A stretch of DNA of 36,263 bases. Origin: Chara braunii. Lineage: Eukaryota; Streptophyta; Charophyceae; Charales; Characeae. Shown piece by piece: positions 1 through 11,657 of the stretch (positions are counted from its first letter, which is position 1; every line of letters starts with the position of its first letter). A program made the position numbers and the translations under genes. Location: NCBI GenBank assembly GCA_003427395.1, contig BFEA01000809.1, positions 393,526-429,788 of the forward strand, written 5' to 3'. The notes beneath the pieces are model-generated. The model saw only the letters and a list, made by a program, of their open reading frames with translations, did not search any database and was not told where the DNA came from.

Positions 1-266
1 CGCAAGTAAGTGTGTGCGACCCGACTTCGATCCCGACTTCCCCCCTCCCCTATCCCGACCTCGTCGACTTCGATCCCAACTTCCCCCCCCCCCTATCCCG
101 ACCTCGTCACCCCCATTCTGACTTCGTCGCTTCTCCGACCCCACTTAACTTCCCCCTCCCCTATCCCGACATCGTCACTCCTCCAGCTCAGGCTCCCCCC
201 TCCCCGTCCCGACTTCGTTGCTCTTGCGACCCGACTTCGATCCCAACTTCCCCCCTCCCCTATCAG
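1..266. repeat. GC-rich minisatellite, truncated by the window start
   Basis: This is a C-rich imperfect tandem repeat built from variants of a GACTTCGATCCC-plus-C-tract block followed by CCCTATCCCGACCTCGTC. Near-identical blocks start at about 16 and 227, with intermediate diverged units at about 66, 120 and 160. The repeat ends abruptly at about 266, where the sequence becomes AT-rich. Open frames across it are proline/serine low-complexity and are not credible genes. The start of the array lies outside the window. Confidence 0.7.
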
Positions 267-1731
267 ATTTTCCCAACATCTTTTTCTCATTAGCGTATCA
301 CTGGTGATAAGGTAATTTTGGTATAATAGGGATCAGGTGCAACTTAATGATAATAAGTTGTTTATCCGTTGATTTGTAGCTAGCAGAGTGTTACTCATCC
401 GTATATTGCCATGTCAGTGTTTTGAGTATAACATACACATGCATAACGATCTTATGTAGGTGGCTTTGTGAGTAACGATCTATGCATATCAGAAATGCGC
501 TGAGGAGCTATGGGAGCGAGGCTCTGCCCGTTTTGTGAGTACTTATGACTATAGTGCATATAGACAAGTAAGGCATATTTAAATGTTTTCGCTTGACCAT
601 CGAGGGCTTTACCCTTTGTGCATTATAGTTGTATAAGCGAACGTCATAACATATGAGTAAAAAACAATAAGATGTTTATGGGACGAACGTAGATATCGTT
701 GCACACATTATAAAACTCAGTTATTATTTCCTATTATCTACCGTCCGGAGTCGTTTTGGTGTGATAATATTATAATAGTTTTTTTTGCACAAAAGGAAGA
801 ATCGATCCTAATCAGGTCTATTATTTCATAACAAAGTCTCATGGTAGCACACCTTATTGAATAAAACAGTAAATTTTATGCATATCGATTTGTATTTCAA
901 CTGTGATTGGTGTCATCAGGTAAGTATAATTTATCTAGCGGCAGTACGTATTGTGTCATTGGACTCGTGAAAGACACAGGAAATTGTTTTTCGTTTTGTC
1001 GCTTCTTTCGTAAGGTTGCAGTGTATGAGTGGGGCAATAAGTAGTCAACAGAGTCATGTATAATTCAATGTTATACGTGCGTCTTGAGACTTATTTTTCT
1101 TAGGGTATTTAAGTATCGTTTATTATAAGCAAAGGATTTTTCAGGGTATTCATATATTCTAATTCTTTGTGTTTACTTCTATGCTCAGTGTTTCTAATGA
1201 GGTTAAATGTAGCCAAGGTGTAGCGTACGTGGAAAACACGTTTGCTAGTTACGGTGTTAACCCAGTCGTGTCAGTATTTGGGTTATAAACCTTATGCCAT
1301 TTTGTCTTAGACCAAGCAGACAGACACCTTCCTATATGTTATTTCATGTATAGGCATCGTCGCCACATCACGCAACCTGTGTTTAGTGATCTATGTAGTG
1401 TAAAAACAGGTTATCAATATGCAATTGAAGTAATCAATTCATTTTGTGGAATACACAAACGCAACTATCAGTGCACCTCCTATTCTTAGTGCAACGCTAC
1501 CAATCTGTGCAAAAAGGCGCTTAGCACTGCGCGAAACTGACGAGGATTATTAACGGTACTTGATCGTTTGGACTACTGAAGAAAACTGAAGTACTGACCG
1601 AATTTGAGCGTGATGCTGACCAATCAGTGTAGAAGAGTGGTATCATTTCTTATTGCTTAATCGAAGGTTAGGGGCGTACTCGACGGAACGATGCAACAAC
1701 AGGGCTAGTGCTATAAAAAATGCTTTATCGG
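267..1731. other. AT-rich intergenic DNA, no gene seen
   Basis: There is no open frame of useful length, RNA gene signature or clear repeat pair here. Base composition is AT-rich with scattered T runs. I see nothing that supports a feature call. Confidence 0.6.
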
Positions 1732-1739
1732 GAAATATA

Positions 1740-2024
1740 CTAGGCTACCAGAGTGACCCGGGGTCACTTGCCCGGCCGGGCCAAAAACAATTAAAATTTT
1801 AAAATTAAAATAAAAAAATAAAATTTTATTTTTTATTCTAAATGTGGTGCAGAATTTCGATGTGACCCTGGAGCAAAAGTTGTTCAGTTTATTTTTCTGC
1901 ATAACATAGTTTTTTTTCAAATTTTTTGGATTTTTGTTTTTTTGTTTTTTTTTTGGCTGGGACCTTCCCTGGTCCTTGCACGGGCTGGCCACCCAGGACC
2001 CGGGCGGCCCGGCTGGTAGCCTAG
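1740..2024. mobile_element. 285-bp hAT-like MITE (non-autonomous TIR element)
   Basis: Perfect 12-bp terminal inverted repeats, CTAGGCTACCAG at 1740-1751 and its complement at 2013-2024, enclose a non-coding AT-rich core. The subterminal parts are GC-rich. The element is flanked by a perfect 8-bp direct duplication, GAAATATA, at 1732-1739 and 2025-2032. An 8-bp target duplication is typical of the hAT superfamily. The TIR does not match the hAT end consensus exactly, so superfamily is an inference. No transposase is present, so any movement would depend on an autonomous relative. Confidence 0.8.
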
Positions 2025-2032
2025 GAAATATA

Positions 2033-2587
2033 TATAAACATATATTTTTATCTGTAAACTTTCTTTAATAGCGCACGGTATAACTTTGTTCCCGAAGGGT
2101 TAGTTTTTTTATATGTTTATAACATATATAATTATAGTATGCTTGCTATCGGAGCCAGACGATCCGAGCGAGCGAAGGGTTAATTTATAACTTGGCAACG
2201 TTTTTATTGAGATTCTAGTATAATGGTAATCTGTGTGTGGTGGTTATGTTATGGAGCAGGAGGATGAAGCGCTGCTAGGAACGGGATGGTTTATCACAGT
2301 TCAAGCAGTCCTTTTTTTTGGGGGGTGTGGGTGTCTTTTTGGGGGGGGTATATATATATACGACAGACGTTTCTTCTCAAGGATAACTCCTGTTTGACGA
2401 CCAATCGATTGCTAGAACTTACTAATAGTATGTACAATGAGAAGTTAGAACGCGTTTTCTTAAAAAAACAAAAAACCTTTAATCAAATATATAAACAACT
2501 GGTTATCATGGGAGCATGGAATGTTGCGTGTAGCAATGTTATATTGCGCGGTAGTGTATATGTATTAGTGCATAATCGCTTGCATTG
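2033..2587. other. Unassigned AT-rich DNA with short TA runs
   Basis: There is a G run followed by a short TA microsatellite at about 2341-2360. The open frame through 2286-2876 is mainly polyglycine from the downstream G tract and is not a credible gene. I see no other feature. Confidence 0.5.
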
Positions 2588-4099
<1,512 letters not shown>

Positions 4100-6346
4100 A
4101 TGAGTTTGGAGTTGGGTGTGTCCCGGGACGAGTGATTGACTGGTCGAATGGCTGGCGCGCCGCCAAGCGCGCGATTAATAAATATTGACGTCATTTCTTT
4201 TTGGATTCAGTTTCGGAACTTTTTGGGAGCGGACATCGTGTGGGAATTTGCTTCGTTCTTTTTGATTTTTTTTTTTGATTTTTTTTTCGAATTTTTGTCG
4301 AGCCCCGATGACTCTCGGAATTTCGGACTTCCCTTCCGGAACCTGCACTTTTGTTTTTTCGCATTAGTTAGGAATTTAGGAATTTTGTAATTAGGACTTT
4401 CTTTTGCCGCGCGGCGCCTTTTGCTTACACTCTTCTTTATGCGGCTGCAACATAATTTTGATTAGTAGGCGCCTTTAATCGGGTGTGTAACTGTACTTTT
4501 GGGCTGGCGCCACTGTAACTGTATCTTTCTTCTTATGCTTCGTCTTTCCCGCCCTTTTTCTCTTTCTTTTGCTACTTTCTGGTAGCCACAGTCTGCATGA
4601 TCAGATCGATGCGTGGAGAGCGGCTACGTCCCCCAGACCGCGGCCCGGTCATGCAGAACGCAGACGCTCCCTCTCTAATCTTCTTTCTAAATCCTTGTAA
4701 TTCCGTGTTCTTCGCGCATGCATGCACGCTATAAATTCAGGCTGCACGATTAGTTAGCTCTCTTAACCAGCTGTTGGAAGCTCGGGGTTGCTCGATCAGA
4801 GAGGGTCGGCACACGAGCGAAGTAAGAGGTGAGTAGAGCAGGAGTCGGGCGACTCGACGAGCTAGTGCCAAACGCGCAGGGTTGATGCGGGCCACGACGC
4901 ACTGTGGGCGCGGGCGAACCTGACGGGTGCGGAGGACTAAGCGGGGTGACGGCTTCGTGGGTTGGTGCCCGAGGACGGACTGTCCGCATCGGAGAAGGAG
5001 AGAGAGGAAGAGAGAGTTGAGGTTGATGGACGCGTATTTGCTGTTTCTTTTCTCTTTTCTCCCTCCCGTCTCGTGTATATAAATTTTGATTTCGTCTCCG
5101 GGTGATTTGCCCGTTTCGGTTTTTCGGAATCTGGACTTGGGTTTTTGCTCACACTTGTCTTTGCGATTTCCATCTTAGATGCACTGTGTGTATGTTGCTG
5201 AATGAATGGATGTATGGGTACTATGTTTGGTTGCTTGTCTTTCTACCGGATCCTTGCCTTTGCCTTTGTTTACTGCCTTTGATGCACTCATAGGATAGGA
5301 ATTTTGTGCAATCGGCGATCCTGCCCTCGTTTTTGCTTTGATTGGACTATTGTGGTTGTTGCATCTTGCATGCTCAAAAATTACGGAGTGATTAGACGAT
5401 CCGATGTCTGGCCCAGCGAACGCCACGTGAGGACATGTGTAAACATGATCTGAGTCGCGCATTTACACGTAACCCCGCGCGTCGATTCGTCAATCCCGAA
5501 AAGGACCATAAATTGCAGAAGCACTGTCTGATTGGACGCGATCATCCAGGGTCTGCGACGGAGCAGTCATCCCGTACGAACACATGTAAGTGCGACTTGA
5601 TTCACGTGGCCTGCACGTGTTCGCACGCGGTGATCGCAATCGGCAGAAACCCGCCCTCAAGGATCTCGTAGCTCTGCGATGACATAATGACAGGCTCAGA
5701 GAGCTCGGACTCGTTGTTGTACGACCCAGACTACTTCACCCCCTGGGTAAATGAAATCCTCCGACAGAGATACCCTTGCCTCACCGAGAATCGACTGTGT
5801 CCTAGGGAGTTTCACTGCGCCACCACAAGCGACCCTCGGTGCTCTGATTTCCCCACTGAGGACCACACCCACTACTTCACCCACCCCGGCTTTGTCGTTA
5901 TCTCCACCAGCTTCCCTCCCTTCCGCCTTCTTCTTCCGTATCACCAACTCAGCATCGTCCCGTGGAAGGCCATAGCCCCCTACTGGCCCAGTACACCCTG
6001 CAAAAATTGTCGACGACGCAGCGATTCGAGAACCCCGGAAACCCGGAGGCCTAACCCAAACGCGCGACGACCGACGCCACATGGCCACTTTCGACGACCC
6101 GACTTCCCGCAAACCGCCGTCCTCGGAACCAATGGCTCGCCCGGCCTTGAGTGACCCGCGCATGCCATCGGCCTTATGACCAGGAGTGGTCCGCCCTCTC
6201 AGCCCAATTGCACTCGTGTCCCCGAAAAACCCTGCCACAGGAAATCTCAGTTTTGACCTGGGACTCCACCCCCACTTTCCCAAAAATCCTTGGCACACCC
6301 CTTTTCGCACTTCCAGGCCCACATCCTACTCCGTTGGGCGTGAGGT
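4100..6346 (+). other. Probable 5' LTR or upstream region of retrotransposon A
   Basis: This stretch ends immediately before a tRNA-iMet-type primer-binding site at 6347, so the last part should be 5' LTR (U5). It contains promoter-like features: a TGACGTCA bZIP-type palindrome at 4186-4193 and two TATA-like motifs at 4730-4736 and 5076-5083. The left boundary is unknown because no matching 3' LTR was found in the window. The frame at 5687-6154 (155 aa) and the opposing frame at 5696-6322 are rich in Pro/Arg, have no recognisable domain and lie where LTR sequence is expected; I do not call them genes. Confidence 0.4.
4730..4736 (+). promoter_or_regulatory. TATA-like box in putative LTR A
   Basis: TATAAAT is followed by a transition into GC-rich sequence. 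It lies upstream of retrotransposon A on the same strand and could drive LTR transcription. A second candidate, TATATAAA, is at 5076-5083. Motif only; there is no transcript evidence. Confidence 0.25.
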
Positions 6347-6358
6347 TGGTATCTGAGC
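6347..6358 (+). other. Primer-binding site of retrotransposon A (tRNA-iMet type)
   Basis: TGGTATCTGAGC differs at one base from TGGTATCAGAGC, the usual plant LTR-retrotransposon PBS complementary to the 3' end of initiator-Met tRNA. It lies 93 bp upstream of the first gag ATG (6440), the expected arrangement. It marks the 5' LTR as ending at or just before 6346. Confidence 0.75.
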
Positions 6359-6439
6359 CCGACACGTGGCCGGGTTTTAGGATTAATGGCACGCTAATTG
6401 GGCGATCTGGGTAGCCGAGGGTGACCTCGACCCTGGAAC

Positions 6440-7297
6440 GTGCACAGACACGACCTCGTCATCACCCGAAGCAGATTGGCTAATCGACAGGCAGCCAACA
6501 TGAACGCTAATGCACAGAATCCGAATCCGCAGCAAAATGTTAAGCAACCAAATCCTAATCAACCCGCCCCACGAGCACGGGCTCCCATGACGCCACCTGA
6601 TCTTTATCTATTTGACCCTGCGCATCATCTATCAGGAGCATCCTTGGCCACGATTCGAGCACAGCAGTATGACGTTAACGAAACTCAGGTAAACAATTCC
6701 GCTCGATTAGGAGGAGACACTCATCACTGTTTTAGTGCCTATGTATGGGTAGATCTTCCGACCTTTGAACGAGATTTTCTGAATCGATTTGATTATGTCC
6801 ACCGAGAGCAAGCACACTACATGATCAAAGACCGGGTGCAAAAACCTCTCGAGTCTATCGCGGAGTATCGAAATCGGTTTTACCGCATGTTTGTGAAAAC
6901 TGAGCGAGGTGAGCAAGTCGGGAGAGATTTGTTTATTGATGGGCTTCGCAGTCGAACGATAAGGGCAAAGTTGCGAAAGCAGTTTTCCCCCATCAATCAC
7001 ACGCTGCAACAGATTATGGACGCTGCAGAGGAGATGGAACGAAAGTTCGCGGCGAACTTACTGGAAGGAGAAGACTATCCAAAGGAAGGGGATTCGTCCG
7101 AACTCGCCAGGGCAAGAGTTGAGTTGGCTGCGTTACAGAACAAGTTCGAGAATATGGGATTTGTGTCTGGCCCGGTCACCTATCTGGAACAGATAGCTCC
7201 TAAACGACCCGCCCCGAGTGTGATCACGAGTGTCCCCGTTCCTGTGATACCAGCACCTATAATGACGGCACCCCGCCACCAACTGAGAATCCAGTAA
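6440..7297 (+). pseudogene. gag: Retrotransposon A Gag (capsid part)
   Basis: A 285-aa frame. After an Asn/Gln/Pro-rich N-terminus (residues about 20-55) comes a helical capsid-like region (residues about 105-215). It has the retrotransposon-gag pattern: FERDFLNRFDYVHRE, an AEYRNRFYRMF stretch and a later GLRSRTIRAKLRKQF. It is followed by a helical Glu/Ala-rich segment. The frame starts 93 bp after the PBS; an alternative start is the second ATG at about 6500. It ends at 7295-7297 just as another frame continues toward the zinc knuckle, so a frameshift near 7280-7300 splits Gag. Gag forms the virus-like particle and packages element RNA. Confidence 0.85.
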
Positions 7298-7983
7298 GGA
7301 CAAATGAGTCTACTGCTATTTTCGATCTGACCAAGACGTTAATTAGCCTAATCCAGGAAAGCAAAAAGGAACAGCGAGAGCATAACGCTCGGTTAGAAGC
7401 CATAATGAGAAACATGCGGCCCATCGCAGTGCGTGCCCCTCCGATCCAACAAGGGCTGGCCCCGGCGCCTGCTCTCGGGGGAGCTGCGAACAATCTGAAT
7501 GTCTGTTATATATGCCATCAGCCAGGGCATCTAGCCCGTGATTGCCCCCACCGGCCCCCGCAACAACGGGTCGGGGTCGCACCAATGGCAGCGGCCCCCA
7601 TCACTAACGGACCAAGGCGGGTAGGAGCTCTCATGGAAGAAATGGAAGGTGTAGGAAGTGCGCTAGCAACCACGGAAGAGGCTGCTGAGCTCATCCCGTT
7701 AGATCAGTATGTATTGCTTGGTTATCTTGGGCTCGGAATGATCGGAACGATTAGGCCGGCACCAGAACAGAAAGAAGTGGCGGAGTGGCGACCCTCTCCT
7801 GGAGAGATGGAGTCGGGAGGACCCACCTTCACCACTGGGGAAATCGATGTGCTCAACATCATCCGAGCTTTAGACCATCGGATTCCACTTCCGATCGGCC
7901 ACCTACTCTCGATCTCTGAACAAGCTAATGAGCGAATGCTACAGCACTGTAAGGCGAATAGGAAACGATTCGCCCTCGCCTGA
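7298..7983 (+). pseudogene. gag: Retrotransposon A Gag C-terminus with CCHC zinc knuckle
   Basis: The frame is shifted relative to the capsid part. A helical charged stretch at about 7330-7420 leads to a nucleocapsid knuckle, CYICHQPGHLARDC, encoded at about 7502-7543. This is the canonical C-x2-C-x4-H-x4-C RNA-binding motif. Basic and proline-rich sequence follows (RPPQQR). The remaining roughly 130 residues to the stop at 7981-7983 are acidic, without a recognised domain, and probably link to protease. The TGA lies in the same frame as the protease segment, so it is probably a nonsense mutation in a once-continuous gag-pol frame. Confidence 0.8.
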
Positions 7984-8283
7984 ACACCGAATGTAAAGGC
8001 TAAGAGCCCCACGCCAGATGAAAATACGGCTGGCACGTCGGATCCGATACGAGTAGGACTAATACAGAAAGACGATCATTTCCTACGGATTAAACCCATC
8101 CCCTGGAAATCTGCGGAATGCGACATCGAAATATGGGGAATTCCGTACAATGCAATCATCGATTCGGGAGCTGTTGTTTTGGCTATCTCACTGCGAGTAG
8201 TTGAGAGGGCAGGTAGGAAAAACGATCTGATCATGCTTACAGAGAAGGACCAGCTCGTTTCGGCAGATGAAGAAAATATTTAA
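7984..8283 (+). pseudogene. Retrotransposon A aspartic protease fragment
   Basis: This frame follows the 7981 TGA directly and lacks its own ATG. It encodes a retropepsin-like segment with the active-site signature IIDSGA; DSGA is at 8161-8172. It is preceded by a short beta-rich stretch (IEIWGIPYN) and followed by a hydrophobic strand (VVLAISLRVV). The catalytic Asp is intact. A TAA at 8281-8283 cuts the domain, and recognisable downstream fragments shift frame. The family role is cleavage of Gag-Pol during particle maturation. Confidence 0.7.
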
Positions 8284-8899
8284 ACAGTGGGACGGATAAC
8301 CAACGTCGCTTTCTGATTGGGAAAGGTGCATGCACTGGGAGATGTCGTGGTATTAGATGTGAAGACCTACGGCGTATTTTCGGCCTTCCCGCTCTTGTGG
8401 CCTTACGAGCAAACTTGGATTTTGAGTGACGGTCAATCATCCTCCGAAATACGGGAGGAAAGCCCTATGATGTACCTACGAGACTGACTCTTCGTACTGC
8501 CATAAACGCAGCCCCGCGAGTTTCGTCGATGATAGCGGGGAGTCTTCGTATGATCACCTAGGAAAATTCCGCAGACGATGAGCCATCATCGAGGGATGCG
8601 GATAGCAGTGATGAAAATGATCCAGAAATTCTGAAGCTAGCACGACAGCGCATTTATTACCTGCCGCCCAGAACGATCGCAAGAAAGATGCATCTAACCA
8701 GTCGGAACATCCAAAGGACCAAGGCGATGATTTTGGGTGAACCCCTCGTACAGATCTCGAGGATGGTCGATTCCTTGGAAACCCCCAAACCCTGTACGAA
8801 GGAATTTCCCCTCTCCTCGCCCAATACAACGACAAGAAGCACTACTGCAATATCACAGACCTATCGAAGTCCTTACTAACACCCGCAAAGAAAGTACGA
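8284..8899 (+). pseudogene. Degenerate protease-RT linker of retrotransposon A
   Basis: No frame stays open, but fragments look like decayed coding sequence. The frame that later carries RT already gives plausible sequence from about 8770 (a YEGISPLLAQYNDKK segment and a Lys/Leu-rich stretch) after a stop near 8740. Another frame at 8688-8879 is an alternative reading of the same DNA. I assign it to pol only by position. Confidence 0.5.
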
Positions 8900-10252
8900 T
8901 TGTTACGTCTAGGGGCGGAGGCTAGTTCTTTGGAACCCCGTGGGCGCCTCGAGGCTGAATCAAACGAACTCGGAGTAAAGATCGCAACTAAAACCGTACC
9001 ATGGCAAGACATCTGCGATGAGATCACCCCGGAAGGACACGTGGCCATCCACGAGGAAGACGCCCAGATGATGGCCACGGTGTTCTCCTGGCGATCGGAC
9101 CATTCGTCCATCTCTGTGCCACTGCCCGATGTGGTGAAACAAGCACGCACGAAGCAGATCGACGTGCGAATTTGGGATCAGCTTTTTGAGTTACACGTGC
9201 CACAGTACGTACCTGATGAGATTCATCGTTTGATTGCGGACATTTTGATGGAATATCAGGGAGCGATTAGCATAACAGACACTGATATCGGCTTGTCACT
9301 AGTAATTCAACATGAAATTCAGACGGGAAATCATTCCCCCATCCACTACAAGCCCTACCGATACTCCCTGATAGAACAGAAAAAGGCTCTCGAACGGATT
9401 CGGGAATTCGAAGCAAGCGGGTGCGACGTGCGAATCTGGGATCNCAAGCCCTACCGATACTCCCTGATAGAACAGAAAAAGGCTCTCGAACGGATTCGGG
9501 AATTCGAAGCAAGCGGGTGCGACGTGCGAATCTGGGATCAGCTTTTTGAGTTACACGTGCCACAGTACGTACCTGATGAGATTCATCGTTTGATTGCGGA
9601 CATTTTGACGGAATATCAGGGAGCGATTAGCGTAACAGACACTGATATCGGCTTGTCACTAGTAATTCAACATGAAATTCAGACGGGAAATCATTCCCCC
9701 ATCCACTGCAAGCCCTACCGATACTCCCTGATAGAACAGAAAAAGGCTCTCGAACGGATTCGGGAATTCGAAGCAAGCGGGTGNAATCATTCCCCCATCC
9801 ACTGCAAGCCCTACCGATACTCCCTGATAGAACAGAAAAAGGCTCTCGAACGGATTCGGGAATTCGAAGCAAGCGGGTGGATCGAACCCGGCACCAGACC
9901 ATGCTCATTTCCAGTAGTGTTAGTACCGAAGAAAAACGGATCAATTCGCATATGCATCGATTATCGCAAACTGAATGAAATCACGATTAAAGATGTGTAT
10001 CCCCTCCCCCGGATTGATGATTTGCTGGATGCAATTGGATGCGCTAATTATTTTAGTAAGTTTGATATTCGGCATGGCTTCCATCACATTCTGGTTAAGG
10101 AGGAAGATCGGCCAAAGACAGCCTTCGTGTTGTTTGAAGGCACGTGGCAGTGGGTTCGGTGTCCGATGGGGATCTGCAATGCGCCTGCCACGTTTCAGCG
10201 AGCGATGAACATGACGTTCCAGAACTTCGTCAACAAGACACAGCTTACTTAG
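8900..10252 (+). pseudogene. pol: Retrotransposon A reverse transcriptase, N-terminal and palm part (duplicated region, nonsense-terminated)
   Basis: The frame encodes the pre-RT region then RT. From about 9880 it runs WIEPGTRPCSFPVVLVPKK, RICIDYRKLNEIT, PLPRIDDLLD and FSKFDIRHGFHHI (first catalytic Asp), then CPMGICNAPATFQRAMN. The stop TAG at 10250-10252 comes just before the YMDD block, which follows at once in the same orientation. A C-to-T change from CAG fits. The stretch encoding HSPIHYKPYRYSLIEQKK is present four times because of the 9349-9880 duplication, so the listed length overstates the real protein. RT copies element RNA into cDNA in cytoplasmic particles. Confidence 0.85.
9162..9880 (+). 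repeat. In-frame duplications inside RT joined at single Ns
   Basis: The block starting CAAGCCCTACCGATAC occurs at 9349, 9445, 9709 and 9805. Spacings are 96, 264 and 96 bp, all multiples of three, so the frame stays open. Single unknown bases sit at 9444 and 9784, exactly at copy junctions. The longer copies (about 9162-9420 and 9523-9780) differ by a few substitutions. Contig ends joined without merging their overlap would produce this; a true tandem duplication is less likely. Confidence 0.8.
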
Positions 10253-10255
10253 GGA

Positions 10256-11206
10256 ATGATCAACTTCTCCGTGATCGTATACATGGACGATATCCTTGTC
10301 TACTCGCAGACCTATCACGGATATGCACAACATATTGAGTGGACGTTGGGAGCGTTGAGAGACGCTGGGTTCAAGATCGCACTCGAAAAGAGCGAATTTT
10401 TCCTTTCGAAAATTTCGTTTTTGGGTTACGTCGTGACACGTGGAGGATTGCGGCCTGACTCGAGAAAGGTCGCGGCGGTAAGAGAAGCTCCAACTCCCAC
10501 GTCGCTGACGCAAGTTCGAGCCTTCTTGGGGTTGGCATCGTACTATCTTTGTTTCATCAAAGGCTTCGCTGCGATTGCACGACCACTAACGAACCTGTTA
10601 CGAAAGGACCAACCTCTCAGTTGGGACGCGGAGTGTGAGCAGGCCTTCGCGACCCTCAAAGACGCTCTGGCGACGACACGTATTTTGATCCGACCGGACC
10701 CCTCGAAACAGTTCATTCTTATCACGGACTGGCAACCGGAAGCTATTTCCGCCATTCTAGCGCAGAAGGGGAACGATGGTCGCGAACATGTCATCGAGTA
10801 CGCGTCGCGAACGGTGCCAGACGAGCGAAGGAATGACTCAGCACCTCAAGGCGAATGCTATGCAGTAGTATGGGGAATCCAACACTTCCATCCGTATCTC
10901 TATGGGCAGAAGTTCCGCCTCGTGACGGATTATAAGCCTTTGTTGGCTTTGAAGAAACTCACTAATTACACGGGCATGAATGGACGTTGGGCGGTGCAAC
11001 TACAGGAGTACGACTTCGACATCATTCACCGGAAGACTGAAAAACACGACAACGTGGACAGACTGATACGTCTGCATCGGCCCGCTAAAGTGCCTAAGGG
11101 CGAGGAAATCACTCCGTGGAAAGAGTTAGAACCGGCAAACGGGCCAAAGTACGGACAAGTGGCAGTTCTCCCATGTGGCAAGAAGCAAACCAGTGGCAAT
11201 GGGTGA
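10256..11206 (+). pseudogene. pol: Retrotransposon A RT C-terminal part and RNase H
   Basis: A 316-aa frame starting with the RT catalytic block VIVYMDDILVYS (residues about 6-17, both Asp present). It continues through the RT thumb (FLGYVVTRGGLRPD; VRAFLGLASYY). RNase H spans residues about 150-260: ITDWQPEAISAILAQ (first Asp), GECYAVVWGIQHF (Glu), VTDYKPLLAL (Asp) and a YDFDIIHRKTEKHDNVDRL tail, so the acidic triad looks intact. Only one stop separates it from the upstream RT frame in the pre-mutation reading. It overlaps the next frame by 32 nt (11175-11206), where a frameshift must be placed. Confidence 0.9.
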
Positions 11207-11657
11207 TGGAGGTAACCTCACTACCCCTCTTTCTCCCATCTCCTCTTCATCTCTTCTCTCCCTGCCTGATAAATTTTGCTATTTTTGCGAAGCAATCTCT
11301 CGCGTATATTCTGTCTCCATGCGTCCTAATGGGGAAGGGTATGCGGAATGGATAGACTGTCGACAGTGTGTCGCACGAGCCCATGACTCGTGCATCCTAT
11401 ATCGAAATAATCGTAAACCGTGGCTATGCCCCTTATGTCGGGTTGACAAGATCCCGACCGAGGCTCGCTTTTTGGATGCCACGTCAGAAGGGTTGGAAAG
11501 AACCCGAAAATTTAGAAGGGTCGAAGTATGGACCGGCATCGCTTTGATTGCCACCTTAGTAGGTAACCCCCTCCAGGATTTCACCAAGGAAGATCGGAGG
11601 AGGGCTAATGAAAGAGCTCGGGGTTACCGATGGATAGAGGGTAGGTTAGAAAAATAG
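11175..11657 (+). pseudogene. PHD-type zinc finger segment between RNase H and integrase of retrotransposon A
   Basis: In this 160-aa frame, residues 35-88 (11277-11438) hold eight ligands in PHD order: Cys35-x2-Cys38, x23, Cys62-x2-Cys65-x4-His70-x2-Cys73, x11, Cys85-x2-Cys88. A Trp at residue 83 lies two before the seventh ligand, a PHD hallmark. The Cys4-His-Cys3 order excludes classical RING. The C-terminus is basic (RRRANERARGYRWIEGRLEK) and reads in frame into integrase after a TAG at 11655-11657. PHD fingers bind histone H3 tails, so integration targeting or chromatin recognition is a reasonable inference. The segment may also be a divergent zinc fold of other function. Confidence 0.65.

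Noticed and set aside
1-266. CRISPR array
   Set aside because: Units are adjacent, diverged and C-rich without unique spacers; eukaryotic minisatellite.
4136-4390. Phe-rich 84-aa frame resembling a membrane protein
   Set aside because: Caused by T-runs; no start context or homologous motif.
5696-6322. 208-aa minus-strand frame opposite 5687-6154
   Set aside because: Gly/Arg-rich, no domain, located in the expected LTR of retrotransposon A; strand overlap with another weak frame.
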